Shown piece by piece: positions 43,625-54,116 of a stretch of 64,000 nucleotides of DNA. The DNA is from Elmis aenea. Lineage: Eukaryota; Arthropoda; Insecta; Coleoptera; Elmidae. Position numbers and translations under genes: made by a program. The notes beneath the pieces were generated by a model. It saw only the letters and a list, made by a program, of their open reading frames with translations, was not told the origin of the DNA and made no database searches. Location: the NCBI GenBank assembly GCA_947652605.1, contig OX393577.1, positions 65,930,108 to 65,994,107 on the forward strand, written 5' to 3'. Position 1 is the first letter of the stretch. Every line of letters starts with the position of its first letter.

Positions 43625-46600
43625 AAATTATTAAAAATTAAAACCAGCTCATTGAAAGACTTATGCAAAACAATTGTATTCATGTAAAGAGGCGATGGAT
43701 AAACTGTTCCTGTCATATACAAATCAATAATTGAAATTGTTTCGAAATAGTCGCACAAGGAACATATGTATTAACTAAAGCACGGTATTTTTAGGAAATT
43801 ATTAAAAATTAATACCAGCTCATTAAAAGACATATGCAAAACAATTGTATTCATGTAAAGAGGCGATGGATAAACTGTTCCTGTGATATACAAATCAATA
43901 ATTAAAATTGTTTCGAAATTGTCGCTCAAGGAACATATGTATTAACTAAAGCACGGTATTTTTAGGAAATTATTAAAAATTAAAACCAGCTCACTGAAAG
44001 ACATATGCAAAACAATTGTATTCATGTAAAGAGGCGATGGATAAACTGTTCCTGTGATATACAAATCAATATTAGAAATTGTTTCGAAATAGTCGCACAA
44101 GGAACATATGTATTAACTAAAGCACGGTATTTTTAGGAAATTAGTAAAAATTAAAACCAGCTCTTTGAAAGACATTCGCATAACAATTGTATTTATGTAA
44201 AGAGGCGATGGATAAACTGTTTCTGTGATATACAAATCAATAATTAAAAATGTTCAGAAATAGTCGCTCAAGAAACATATGTATTAACTAAAGCACGGTA
44301 TTTTTAGGAAATTATTAAATATCAAAACCAGCTCATTGAAAGACATATGCAAAACAATTGTATTCCTGTAAAGAGGCGATGGATAAACTGTTCCTGTGAT
44401 ATACAAATCAATAATTAAAATTGTTTAGAAATAGTCGCTCAAGGAACATATGTATTAACTAAAGCACGGTATTTTTAGGAAATTATTAAAAATTAAAACC
44501 AGCTCATTGAAAGACATATGCAAAACATTTGTATTCATGTAAAGAGGCGATGAATAAACTGTTCCTGTCATATACAAATCAATAATTAAAATTGTTTAGA
44601 AATAGTCGCTCAAGGAACATATGTATTAACTAAAGCACGGTATTTTTAGGAAATTATTAAAAATTAAAACCAGCTCATTGAAAGACATATGCAAAACAAT
44701 TGTATTCATGTAAAGAGGCGATGGATAAACTGTTCCTGTGATATACAAATCAATAATTGAAATTGTTTCGAAATAGTCGCACAAGGAACATATGTATTAA
44801 CTAAAGCACGGTATTTTTAGGAAATTATTAAAAATTAAAACCAGCTCATTGAAAGACATATGCAAAACAATTTTATTCATGTAAAGAGGCGATGGATAAA
44901 CTGTTCCTGTGATATACAAATCAATAATTAAAATTGTTTAGAAATAGTCGCACAAGGAACATATGTATTAACTAAAGCACGGTATTTTTAGGAAATTATT
45001 AAAAAATTAATACCAGCTCATTGAAAGACATATGCAAAACAATTGTATTCATGTAAAGAGGCGATGGATAAACTGTTCCTGTGATATACAAATCAATAAT
45101 TAAAATTGTTTAGAAATAGTCGCTCAAGGAACATATGTATTATCTAAAGCACGGTATTTTTAGGAAATTATTAAAAATTAAAACCAGCTCATTGAAAAAC
45201 ATATGCAAAACAATTGTAATCCTGCAAAGAGGCGATGGATAAACTGTTCCTGTGATATACAAATCAATAATTAAAATTGTTTAGAAATAGTCGCTCAAGG
45301 AACATTTGTATTAACTAAAGCACGGTATTTTTAGGAAATTATTAAAAATTAAAACCAGCTCATTGAAAGACATATGCAAAACAATTGTATTCATGTAAAG
45401 AGGCGATGGATAAACTGTTCCTGTCATATACAAATCAATAATTGAAATTGTTTCGAAATAGTCGCACAAGGAACATATGTATTAACTAAAGCACGGTATT
45501 TTTAGGAAATTATTAAAAATTAAAACCAGCTCATTGAAAGACATATGCAAAACAATTGTATTCATGTAAAGAGGCGATGGATAAACTGTTCCTGTGATAT
45601 ACATACAAATCAATAATTAAAATTGTTCAGAAATAGTCGCTCAAAGAACATATGTATTAACTAATGCACGGTATTTTTAGGAAATTATTAAAAATTAAAA
45701 CCAGCTCATTGAAAGACATATGCAAAACAATTGTATTCCTGTAAAGAGGCGATGGATAAACTGTTCCTGTCATATACAAATCAATAATTGAAATTGTTTC
45801 GAAATAGTCGCACAAGGAACATATGTATTATCTAAAGCACGGTATTTTTAGGAAATTATTAAAAATTAAAACCAGCTCATTGAAAGACATATGCAAAACA
45901 ATTGTATTCATGTAAAGAGGCGATGGATAAACTGTTCCTGTGATATACAAATCAATAATTAAAATTGTTCAGAAATAGTCGCTCAAAGAACATATGTATT
46001 AACTAATGCACGGTATTTTTAGGAAATTATTAAAAATTAAAACCAGCTCATTGAAAGACATATGCAAAACAATTGTATTCCTGTAAAGAGGCGATGGATA
46101 AACTGTTCCTGTGATATACAAATCAATAATTAAAATTGTTTCGAAATAGTCGCTCAAGGAACATATGTATTAACTAAAGCACGGTATTTTTAGGAAATTA
46201 TTAAAAATTAAAACCAGCTCATTGAAAGACATATGCAAAACAATTGTATTCCTGTAAAGAGGCGATGGATAAACTGTTCCTGTGATATACAAATCAATAA
46301 TTAAAATTGTTTAGAAATAGTCGCTCAAGGAACATATGTATTAACTAAAGCACGGTATTTTTAGGAAATTATTAAAAATTAAAACCAGCTCATTGAAAGA
46401 CATATGCAAAACAATTGTATTCCTGTAAAGAGGCGATGGATAAACTGTTCCTGTGATATACAAATCAATAATTAAAATTGTTTAGAAATAGTCGCTCAAG
46501 GAACATATGTATTAACTAAAGCACGGTATTTTTAGGAAATTATTAAAAATTAAAACCAGCTCATTGAAAGACATATGCAAAACCATTGTATTCATGTAAA

Positions 46601-49320
46601 GAGGCGATGGATAAACTGTTCCTGTGATATACAAATCAATAATTAAAATTGTTCAGAAATAGTCGCTCAAGGAACATATGTATTAACTAATGCATGGTAT
46701 TTTTAGGAAATTATTAAAAATTAAAACCAGCTCATTGAAAGACATATGCAAAAAAATTGTATTCCTGTAAAGAGGCGATGGATAAACTGTTCCTGTCATA
46801 TACAAATCAATAATTGAAATTGTTTCGAAATAGTCGCACAAGGAACATATGTATTAACTAAAGCACGGTATTTTTAGGAAATTATTAAAAATTAATGCCA
46901 GCTTATTGAAAGACATATGCAAAACAATTGTATTCATGTAAAGAGGCGATGGATAAACTGTTCCTGTGATATACAAATCAATAATTAAAATTGTTTAGAA
47001 ATAGTCGCTCAAGGAACATATGTATTAACTAAAGCACGGTATTTTTAGGAAATTATTAAAAATTAAAACCAGCTCATTGAAAGACATATGCAAAACAATT
47101 GTATTCATGTAAAGAGGCGATGGATAAACTGTTCCTGTGATATACAAATCAATAATTAAAATTGTTTAGAAATAGTCGCTCAAGGAACATATGTATTAAC
47201 TAAAGCACGGTATTTTTAGGAAATTATTAAAAATTAAAACCAGCTCATTGAAAGACATATGCAAAACAATTGTATTCCTGTAAAGAGGCGATGGATAAAC
47301 TGTTCCTGTGATATACAAATCAATAATTAAAATTGTTTAGAAATAGTCGCTCAAGGAACATATGTATTAACTAAAGCACGGTATTTTTAGGAAATTATTA
47401 AAAATTAAAACCAGCTCATTGAAAGACATATGCAAAACAATTGTATTCATGTAAAGAGGCGATGGATAAACTGTTCCTGTCATATACAAATCAATAATTG
47501 AAATTGTTTCGAAATAGTCGCACAAGGAACATATGTATTAACTAAAGCACGGTATTTTTAGGAATTTATTAAAAATTAATGCCAGCTTATTGAAAGACAT
47601 ATGCAAAACAATTGTATTCATGTAAAGAGGCGATGGATAAACTGTTCCTGTGATATACAAATCAATAATTAAAATTGTTTAGAAATAGTCGCTCAAGGAA
47701 CATATGTATTAACTAAAGCACGGTATTTTTAGGAAATTATTAAAAATTAAAACCAGCTCATTGAAAGACATATGCAAAACAATTGTATTCATGTAAAGAG
47801 GCGATGGATAAACTGTTCCTGTGATATACAAATCAATAATTAAAATTGTTTAGAAATAGTCGCTCAAGGAACATATGTATTAACTAAAGCACGGTATTTT
47901 TAGGAAATTATTAAAAATTAAAACCAGCTCATTGAAAGACATATGCAAAACAATTGTATTCATGTAAAGAGGCGATGGATAAACTGTTCCTGTGATATAC
48001 AAATCAATAATTAAAATTGTTTAGAAATAGTCGCTCAAGGAACATATGTATTAACTAAAGCACGGTATTTTTAGGAAATTATTAAAAATTAAAACCAGCT
48101 CATTGAAAGACATATGCAAAACAATTGTATTCCTGTAAAGAGGCGATGGATAAACTGTTCCTGTGATATACAAATCAATAATTAAAATTGTTTAGAAATA
48201 GTCGCTCAAGGAACATATGTATTAACTAAAGCACGGTATTTTTAGGAAATTATTAAAAATTAAAACCAGCTCATTGAAAGACATATGCAAAACAATTGTA
48301 TTCATGTAAAGAGGCGATAGATAAACTGTTCCTGTGATATACAAATCAATAATTGAAATTGTTTCGAAATAGTCGCACAAGGAACATATGTATTAACTAA
48401 AGCACGGTATTTTTAGGAAATTATTAAAAATTAATACCAGCTCATTGAAAGACATATGCAAAACAATTGTATTTATGTAAAGAGGCGATGGATAAACTGT
48501 TTCTGTGATATACAAATCAATAATTAAAATTGTTTAGAAATAGTCGCTCAAGGAACATATGTATTAACTAAAGCACGGTATTTTTAGGAAATTATTAAAA
48601 AATAAAACCAGCTCATTGAAAGACATATGCAAAACAATTGTATTCATGTAAAGAAGCGATGGATAAACTGTTCCTGTCATATACAAATCAATAATTGAAA
48701 TTGTTTCAAAATAGTCGCACAAGGAACATATGTATTAACTAAAGCACGGTATTTTTAGGAAATTATTAAAAATTAAAACCAGCTCATTGAAAGACATATG
48801 CAAAACAATTGTATTCATGTAAAGAGGCGATGGATAAACTGTTCCTGTGATATACAAATCAATAATTAAAATCGTTTAGAAATAGTCGCTCAAGGAACAT
48901 ATGTATTAACTAAAGCACGGTATTTTTAGGAAATTATTAAAAATTAAAATCAGCTCATTGAAAGACATATGCAAAACAATTGTATTCATGTAAAGAGGCG
49001 ATGGATAAACTGTTCCTGTGATATACAAATCAATAATTAAAATTGTTCAGAAATAGTCGCTCAAGGAACATATGTATTAACTAATGCACGGTATTTTTAG
49101 GAAATTATTAAAAATTAAAACCAGCTCATTGAAAGACATATGCAAAACAATTGTATTCCTGTAAAGAGGCGATGGATAAACTGTTCCTGTGATATACAAA
49201 TCAATAATTAAAATTGTTTAGAAATAGTCGCTCAAGGAACATATGTATTAACTAAAGCACGGTATTTTTAGGAAATTATTAAAAATTAAAACCAGCTCAT
49301 TGAAAGACATATGCAAAACA
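43625..49320 (+). repeat. 5.7-kb composite duplication, copy 1
   Basis: From the GACTTATGC monomer through CATTCGCATAAC (44173), AAATATCAAAACC (about 44317), GATGAATAAAC, the 4-bp insertion (45601) and the GCATGG block. All recur at 56058-61240. The offset falls from 12,433 to 12,262 to 11,920 bp, that is by one and then two whole monomers, so unequal gains or losses followed the duplication. Confidence 0.78.
46430..49320 (+). repeat. GCATGG block, copy 2
   Basis: TGCATGGTAT at 46691, GGAATTTATT at 47561 and TTAAAATCAGC at about 48945, in the same order as copies 1 and 3. It lies directly upstream of the transposon-bearing monomers. Confidence 0.8.
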
Positions 49321-49581
49321 ATTGTATTCCTGTAAAAAGGCGATGGATAAACTGTTTCTGTGATATACAAATCAATAATTAAAATTGTTCAGAAATAGTC
49401 GCTCAAGAAACATATGTATTAACTAAAGCACGGTATTTTTAGGAAATTTTTAAAAATTAAAACCAGCTCATTGAAAGACATATGCAAAACAATTGTATTC
49501 CTGTAAAGAGGCGATGGATAAACTGTTTCTGTGATATACAAATCAATAATTAAAATTGTTCAGAAATAGTCGCTCAAGGAA

Positions 49582-49587
49582 CATATG
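49582..49587. repeat. Target-site duplication of DNA transposon, left (CATATG)
   Basis: CATATG of a satellite monomer directly precedes the left terminal inverted repeat and is repeated at 54144-54149. CATATG is itself palindromic, so a shorter true duplication (ATAT or TA, with correspondingly longer terminal repeats) fits equally well. Confidence 0.8.
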
Positions 49588-49614
49588 GCTCAAAATCACC
49601 AAGGTCGAAAATTT
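49588..49614 (+). repeat. Left terminal inverted repeat
   Basis: Starts GCTCAAAATCACCAAGGT; positions 1-18 pair perfectly with the right end, position 19 is C against G, and the final eight bases (GAAAATTT) match again. Confidence 0.92.
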
Positions 49615-49774
49615 CAAGATTGGTTTTATGACGAAAAATATTACAAGCTATAATCATGAAAATTAGTTTATATTGTCACTAAACTTGTGTTTAAACAATA
49701 CCTTGATGGGGCAAGCATAGAATTCATTACTTTTTTTGTAATATTGCTTTTAAATAGAGCCTTCGCTAAAAACT

Positions 49775-49790
49775 GTCATTTCGAGAACGT
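49775..49790 (+). repeat. Subterminal motif, left outer copy
   Basis: GTCATTTCGAGAACGT, 187 bp inside the left end. The same sequence occurs inverted near the right end (53949-53964, 179 bp inside) and in tandem at 53313-53368. Probably a transposase-binding site by analogy with other DNA transposons; this is inference. Confidence 0.65.
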
Positions 49791-50110
49791 TTTTGAAAAG
49801 TTTATGAAATGTCCAAAAAATACTCAAGTATGTTTTTTTTTTGCTTTATACAATAGGGGGGAATATATTAATCAATATTAAATTTAAAAAAAAAATAATA
49901 ATACATAAAAAACACTTTTAAAGTAAAATACATCAAAAAACGAAGATAAGTCATTTGTTTTTCATATCAAATAATAATAAAATAAAAATATCAATAACTT
50001 TTACAATTAAATTAACTGTACATGCATAGAAGTAAAGTTTTTTAATATAACTACGATGTTTTTTTTACAAAGATATCTAAAATTGTATGTGTTTTACGTA
50101 ATTTTAGTAA

Positions 50111-50170
50111 CGTTCCCGGAAATGATCAGGCGTTGCCGTAATGACACGTGTGTTCGGTGAATGACGATAT
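50111..50170 (-). repeat. Subterminal motif cluster, left inner (3 copies, 20-bp period)
   Basis: Three degenerate copies start at 50111 (CGTTCCCGGAAATGA), 50131 (CGTTGCCGTAATGAC) and 50151 (TGTTCGGTGAATGAC). Read on the minus strand each fits GTCATT-N-C-NN-GAACG loosely. The exact 20-bp step, about two helical turns, would place bound proteins on one face of the DNA. Confidence 0.65.
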
Positions 50171-50227
50171 TGATATAGGGTACAGTAAAGGGTATATTGA
50201 AATCATGAATTTAAAAAATTATAGTTA

Positions 50228-50237
50228 TTTATTTATT
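50228..50237 (-). terminator. Polyadenylation signals of the transposase gene
   Basis: Two overlapping minus-strand AATAAA hexamers (plus-strand TTTATT at 50228-50233 and 50232-50237), about 36-45 bp past the stop codon, in the right orientation and position for the transposase mRNA. Confidence 0.6.
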
Positions 50238-50272
50238 GCCATAAGGTTTGCATTGTATATATTACATATTAC

Positions 50273-52972
50273 TTAGAATTTTTCTAAAACATCAATATTA
50301 GTTTCGAAATAATAATATTCTCGATTCTGTTCTTTTTTCAGTAATGGTGTCGGAATAGTACTAATTATTTGCTGAAAGCTAATATAAGACACGTCATTTA
50401 ATTCTAGTTTGAATTTTCTGGTACTATTACGCACTGATCTCAAGAAAGTTACTAGGATTTCCCCGTCATCGTTATCAACACATGTCTGACAGGTAGCAAC
50501 ATATCTATAATGGGTATTTGCCTTTTGAGAAGGTACTTTAATCAATAAAAATGTCCCAGGGGATATCAAATTTAAATGTATGTTTTCTTGACCATAAGAT
50601 GTACTGCCTTCAACTCCATTGGATTTTTCTTTAGTCTGTTGACGAACAGAAATTGCCATTAAATCTTCGTCATCTGATGAAGATGAGTTGTAAATAGTTT
50701 TATAAATATTGTGGCGTCTCTCCTTAAATTTCAACAGGTCTTCCAAATTATCTGTTGCCATGGGCTCTTCGGAATTAGATTTTATCGAAGGCATACAAAC
50801 ATCCATAGGTTCGACTGAGCTTACATTAAAATGACTAGAAAGCGTGGACAGTTTTAACTCCTTGTGAAAATGTTCGTATCGATATACTTGTATTAAACCT
50901 TCTGGCCCTCTTTGCCAAGTAATTTTTGTGATGTTCATAATACCTGGTATTGCATCCAAAGTTTTTGGGACGTTGTTTTTTGCCTTTGTTATGACTTCTT
51001 CAGGGATCACTTTTACTTTGATAGCAGAGTCTATGAACAAATTGACAAAGTCTGAGGCTGTTTTAATGTCCTTTCCCATTAACACGTGACTGTCGGCAGT
51101 CCTTTTTAGATATCCTCCTACGCCATCCATGGGGCCTTTGCCATGACCAGGTTCACTAAAAGTCCAAGTAGATTTTGTTATTTGTTTGAATTTATTAAAC
51201 AATGTTTGTATCCAAAGGGTTACATTGGTACGGTTACGGTATTGTGATGTTGGACCGTCAGAGTAGATATGGAGGGTGTCAACATCTTTGTTTTCTATAA
51301 CTATTGTGTTTAATATTGGTGTCATATGAGCCCATACTGCATGGGCTTGGTGATCCAAATTTTCACTCACTGTAGCAAAAGATCGTGATTGCAAAGCAGT
51401 GTCAACTTTTCGTAAATAATATACACCTGTGTGAACAGATAACTGATTTTTCGCAAAATGTGTGGACTGTATTTCATTAGCGTACTTGGTGGTGTAGTTC
51501 TCTGAAAAGTCTATTTGTATCATAATTTCTTTTTCAGTTAAGTTTTCTTTCAGTTGTTTTTTCAATTTGTTGTAACTATAAATGCCATACAGATGTTTTT
51601 TCATTACCGGAATGTCTTCAGCTAAAGCAATTTTTAATTCTTTCACTGTACTCGAAATAGTAATCTTTTTTGTGATTTTAAAAGTTTTTTTCGTACCTTT
51701 TACGATTTTATCTTCATAAACAGACTTCCATTGAAAATATGTCAAAGAATCTGTATTATCACCTGGCTCAAGCACCTGATTTTTGCATTTTTCACACAAA
51801 CTATTCATGCAGTCATAAGAAGTTACGTCGCAAGTGTAATCCTCAATAAACTTTTCTATGCATCCGTGTTTAAGCTCTTGTAAATTTTTCAGTTTATTGA
51901 TTTTTAATTCGAAATTTTCATGTTTGACACACAAACAAGTTTCTCGGTCTTTTAATTTTGGAGCTACGACCCAAAACGGCTTTGCTCTGAGAAATGTCGT
52001 GTAGGATAAATTAACCCCAGTTTCTTTAATGAATTTTGACCTTAGTGCTTTGACTGTGAATAAAAGGATGCGCTTTTGTTTTTTAATGCCTTTGCTTTTT
52101 TTAAAATCTCTCTTAGCTGGGCACATTCGACTGACGTCATCTCTTTCGAAGAAATCTACGACCTTTTGACGAACTTCTGGCTTTAAAACAATCTCGCGAA
52201 ATTTGGCATCAGACTGTAGAATCGATTTATTGTTTCTTTCCTTTGGTAAAATCTTCTTAGCCATATGGAGCAATTTGTATTTTCTCAAAGTACTTCCACT
52301 GATACATTTTTGGAAGACTTCTCTTTCCTTGGAATTTTTTGGCAAAGTATCAGCCTTTTCTTGTAATTGCGTATTCAATACTTCGCTGAACAAAAGGGTT
52401 TTGCGTACTTCTGGAGGTACGTGAATGTTTTTAACTAAAGCATCAACTTTACTGTTAGGAGTTGTAGGTACTGGTGCTTCTTTTTTGTCTCTTCTTAGTA
52501 GTTTTTTCTTTAAAGACTCAATTTTACGTTTCATTTGTACTATAGTTTCTTCCTGTTTTTTTATTTTTCGGTATGCTTTTGCTCTATCTTTCCGTACTAT
52601 TTTTCTTCCCACTTGTCTTCTCACTGAAGGGATCGCGACTGAATCATCATCTGAATGTGGCGGCGTATTACTTATTATATTTGCTAATGCCTTTTTCTTT
52701 TCTCTGTATTTTTTTGATGCTTTTTTCCAATCTTTTCTCTGCTTTCGCTTCTCCCGCTCTGTCATCTCAGCAATGTTCTTCACTTTCTTTTCTGCTTTTT
52801 TCTTTTTATAATATGCCCTGTCCTTAGCCCTTTTAATTTCTCGCTGTTCATCGGTCATCTTATCTAAAAACTTTTTTTTTCTAGCATTAGCCTTTTCCCT
52901 TTGGCGCAAATAAGCCGCACTATCTTTTTTGGTTTGTTTTTTAAGTCTTGTTTTGTTTTTTTGAGTCTCCAT
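50273..52972 (-). CDS. DDD/RNase H-fold transposase, 899 aa
   Basis: The frame is open from 53026, but that first codon is GTG. The first ATG is at 52972, has A at -3 and G at +4, and gives METQKNKTRL..., so I use it (899 residues). Numbered from there: residues 1-160 are Lys/Arg-rich with predicted coiled coil (about 130-165), suiting nuclear entry and DNA contact. A Cys/His cluster follows (CLC-x2-H at 346-351, CEKC at 393-396), likely zinc-binding. The catalytic core has DFSENY (D488), HIYSDG (D572) and HGKGPMDGVGG (D616), the spacing expected of a DDD/E transposase that cuts and rejoins DNA ends in the nucleus. The C-terminus contains an acidic SSSSDDED stretch (about 763-770). No stop or frameshift is seen. 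Assignment as transposase is strong; Sola membership is a guess. Confidence 0.86.
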   Translation of the reverse strand: METQKNKTRLKKQTKKDSAAYLRQREKANARKKKFLDKMTDEQREIKRAKDRAYYKKKKAEKKVKNIAEMTEREKRKQRKDWKKASKKYREKKKALANIISNTPPHSDDDSVAIPSVRRQVGRKIVRKDRAKAYRKIKKQEETIVQMKRKIESLKKKLLRRDKKEAPVPTTPNSKVDALVKNIHVPPEVRKTLLFSEVLNTQLQEKADTLPKNSKEREVFQKCISGSTLRKYKLLHMAKKILPKERNNKSILQSDAKFREIVLKPEVRQKVVDFFERDDVSRMCPAKRDFKKSKGIKKQKRILLFTVKALRSKFIKETGVNLSYTTFLRAKPFWVVAPKLKDRETCLCVKHENFELKINKLKNLQELKHGCIEKFIEDYTCDVTSYDCMNSLCEKCKNQVLEPGDNTDSLTYFQWKSVYEDKIVKGTKKTFKITKKITISSTVKELKIALAEDIPVMKKHLYGIYSYNKLKKQLKENLTEKEIMIQIDFSENYTTKYANEIQSTHFAKNQLSVHTGVYYLRKVDTALQSRSFATVSENLDHQAHAVWAHMTPILNTIVIENKDVDTLHIYSDGPTSQYRNRTNVTLWIQTLFNKFKQITKSTWTFSEPGHGKGPMDGVGGYLKRTADSHVLMGKDIKTASDFVNLFIDSAIKVKVIPEEVITKAKNNVPKTLDAIPGIMNITKITWQRGPEGLIQVYRYEHFHKELKLSTLSSHFNVSSVEPMDVCMPSIKSNSEEPMATDNLEDLLKFKERRHNIYKTIYNSSSSDDEDLMAISVRQQTKEKSNGVEGSTSYGQENIHLNLISPGTFLLIKVPSQKANTHYRYVATCQTCVDNDDGEILVTFLRSVRNSTRKFKLELNDVSYISFQQIISTIPTPLLKKEQNREYYYFETNIDVLEKF

Positions 52973-53120
52973 ATTGCTATTTAAAAAAAACAACAAGTAT
53001 ATTAACTTATTGGAAATTATGCACACACAATATAATTATATAGTGTGGTGCATATTGTGGGAAATTTGAATTTGGCGCCTTGGATGGAGTGGGGGAGTGT
53101 TTCTCTCTCTTTAGTTAGTT

Positions 53121-53130
53121 CTATATATGC
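53121..53130 (-). promoter_or_regulatory. Candidate TATA box of the transposase gene
   Basis: GCATATATAG on the minus strand lies about 150 bp upstream of the ATG, in a region less AT-rich than the rest of the element. A start site 25-30 bp downstream would leave a 5' leader of roughly 120 bp. The motif is nearly symmetrical and could serve the plus strand too. Sequence-only guess. Confidence 0.4.
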
Positions 53131-53296
53131 ACAGTGGTAGCGCAGTAGTGAGTAGTTAATGGAGTATGATAAGCTTATGTACCGTTAGTGTGACGATATA
53201 CTTTATTAAACGTTATTGTTAGTTCAGTTCTTTTATTTTACGATTTAGACTCGGACCCTACAATGGTAAGTTGTTTAAAAATTGTAAAAGCAATTC

Positions 53297-53392
53297 ACTT
53301 CGGAAACGAAACCGTCATTCTGAGAACGATATCGTCATTTCGAGAACGTCATCGTCATTTCGAGAACGTGTCATCATGTCCGGGAACGTTCC
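53297..53392 (+). repeat. Subterminal motif cluster, right inner (about 5 copies, 20-bp period)
   Basis: The GAACG core falls at 53324, 53344, 53364 and 53384, with a weaker AAACG at 53304, an exact 20-bp step. The copies at 53333 and 53353 read CGTCATTTCGAGAACGT, matching the left outer motif. Orientation is opposite to the left inner cluster, so the two ends are mirror images. Confidence 0.72.
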
Positions 53393-53394
53393 CG
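53381..53394. repeat. 14-bp perfect palindrome CGGGAACGTTCCCG
   Basis: Perfectly self-complementary, formed where the last forward subterminal motif meets an inverted one head to head. It resembles a dimeric protein site. A second inverted copy (TGTTCACGAAATGAC) follows at 53402-53416. Confidence 0.7.
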
Positions 53395-53751
53395 AACTGA
53401 CTGTTCACGAAATGACGATTTCAAATAAACGCGCGCGTTTTTTTTACGGCGGCCTCTTAGACGCGGTCTCGCACGGTGAATGTAAAATATTTGAGGTTAT
53501 TTTGTTAATATTGTACTCTAAAAAAAAAAAAATTTCCAGTATTTTAAACTAATAAATGCAATCCCGGGATGACGCACTATTGATGTACGCTCTGTAAATA
53601 TAAAGAATTGAAAGGTACTTACCACTTAATTATAATTTATTTGTTGAAAAACACGGTGACAACCGGTTATTATAATGTTTTGTCCCACTACGGAGCCCTA
53701 GGACTTAATGGCTGCGTTCAATTTAAATTATTTTCCGCCAATTACAGCTGC

Positions 53752-53766
53752 GTTACCGAAATGATG
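53752..53766 (-). repeat. Subterminal motif, right intermediate copy
   Basis: CGTTACCGAAATGAT; on the minus strand ATCATTTCGGTAACG, a one-to-two-base variant of the common motif, pointing inward from the right end. Confidence 0.5.
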
Positions 53767-53948
53767 CATACGCTGTCGGACAAAATATTTTAGCATATTT
53801 TTATTTAAAAATTAAGCTTTTTTTAAATAAAATTTCCAAAATCTAGTTATTTGATTAAAAAAATTGTTGATAAGAAATGGAAACTGTTTAATATCGATAA
53901 ATTTATATGATTTCTTGAAGTTTGTTTTTAAAGATCGTACTTTAGGAC

Positions 53949-53964
53949 GCGTTCTCGAAATCAC
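53949..53964 (-). repeat. Subterminal motif, right outer copy
   Basis: GCGTTCTCGAAATCAC; its complement GTGATTTCGAGAACGC pairs with the left outer motif at 49775-49790 at nearly the same distance from the end (179 against 187 bp). Confidence 0.65.
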
Positions 53965-54116
53965 TTTCCGTATGTATATTTTCAAATAATATCAAATATA
54001 ATTTACTTTTAAAGTGTATTGTACGATGTACAGTTAAAACGAATCAATTTTAATGTTTCGTTATGTTTATTTGCTCAATAAAATTACGATTTTAGTAATT
54101 TATTTGCTGGCGAAGC

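Larger units (their letters stand above)
24033..49587 (+). repeat. 171-bp satellite array, segment 3 (about 149 monomers)
   Basis: The longest uninterrupted satellite stretch in the window, all in one orientation. Length variants are the 4-bp ACATAC insertions at 31741, 39953 and 45601 and a 1-bp A insertion near 45005. It contains the 3424-bp tandem pair, the end of the large LINE-bearing duplication and two copies of the GCATGG block. It ends at CATATG, the target of the DNA transposon. No gene is seen. Confidence 0.97.
49615..50272. other. Transposon left non-coding flank
   Basis: About 660 bp, strongly AT-rich, downstream of the transposase gene. It holds one inward-pointing subterminal motif (49775-49790), three outward-pointing degenerate copies spaced 20 bp apart (50111-50170) and the polyadenylation signals. 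The 64-codon plus-strand frame at 49687 begins with GTG and shows no recognisable domain, so I do not call a gene. Confidence 0.7.
52973..54116. other. Transposon right non-coding flank with promoter region
   Basis: About 1.1 kb upstream of the transposase gene. From the gene outward: promoter-like region (53040-53265), five-step cluster of subterminal motifs (53297-53392), a 14-bp palindrome (53381-53394), a GC-rich spot with GCGCGCG (about 53430), further inverted motif copies at 53752-53766 and 53949-53964, then AT-rich DNA to the terminal repeat. Plus-strand frames at 53271 (93 codons) and 53608 (61 codons) both begin with TTG, lie over the repeats or AT-rich DNA, and show no domain. Confidence 0.65.

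Noticed and set aside
49687..49881. 64-codon plus-strand frame in the transposon left flank
   Set aside because: Starts with GTG, AT-rich, no domain, and lies over a subterminal repeat.
52203..52827. Three plus-strand frames (52203, 52425, 52573)
   Set aside because: Antisense to the Lys-rich N-terminal coding region of the transposase; composition is the mirror of that bias.
52973..53026. Eighteen-codon upstream extension of the transposase frame (MCIISN...)
   Set aside because: The first codon is GTG, not used as a normal start in eukaryotes; the ATG at 52972 has a good context.
53130..53160. tRNA- or SINE-like A box (GTGGTAGCGCAGTAG)
   Set aside because: No B box at the right distance and no cloverleaf; likely chance.
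53271..53793. 93- and 61-codon plus-strand frames in the transposon right flank
   Set aside because: Both start with TTG; the first is made largely of the 20-bp repeat cluster, and neither has a recognisable domain.
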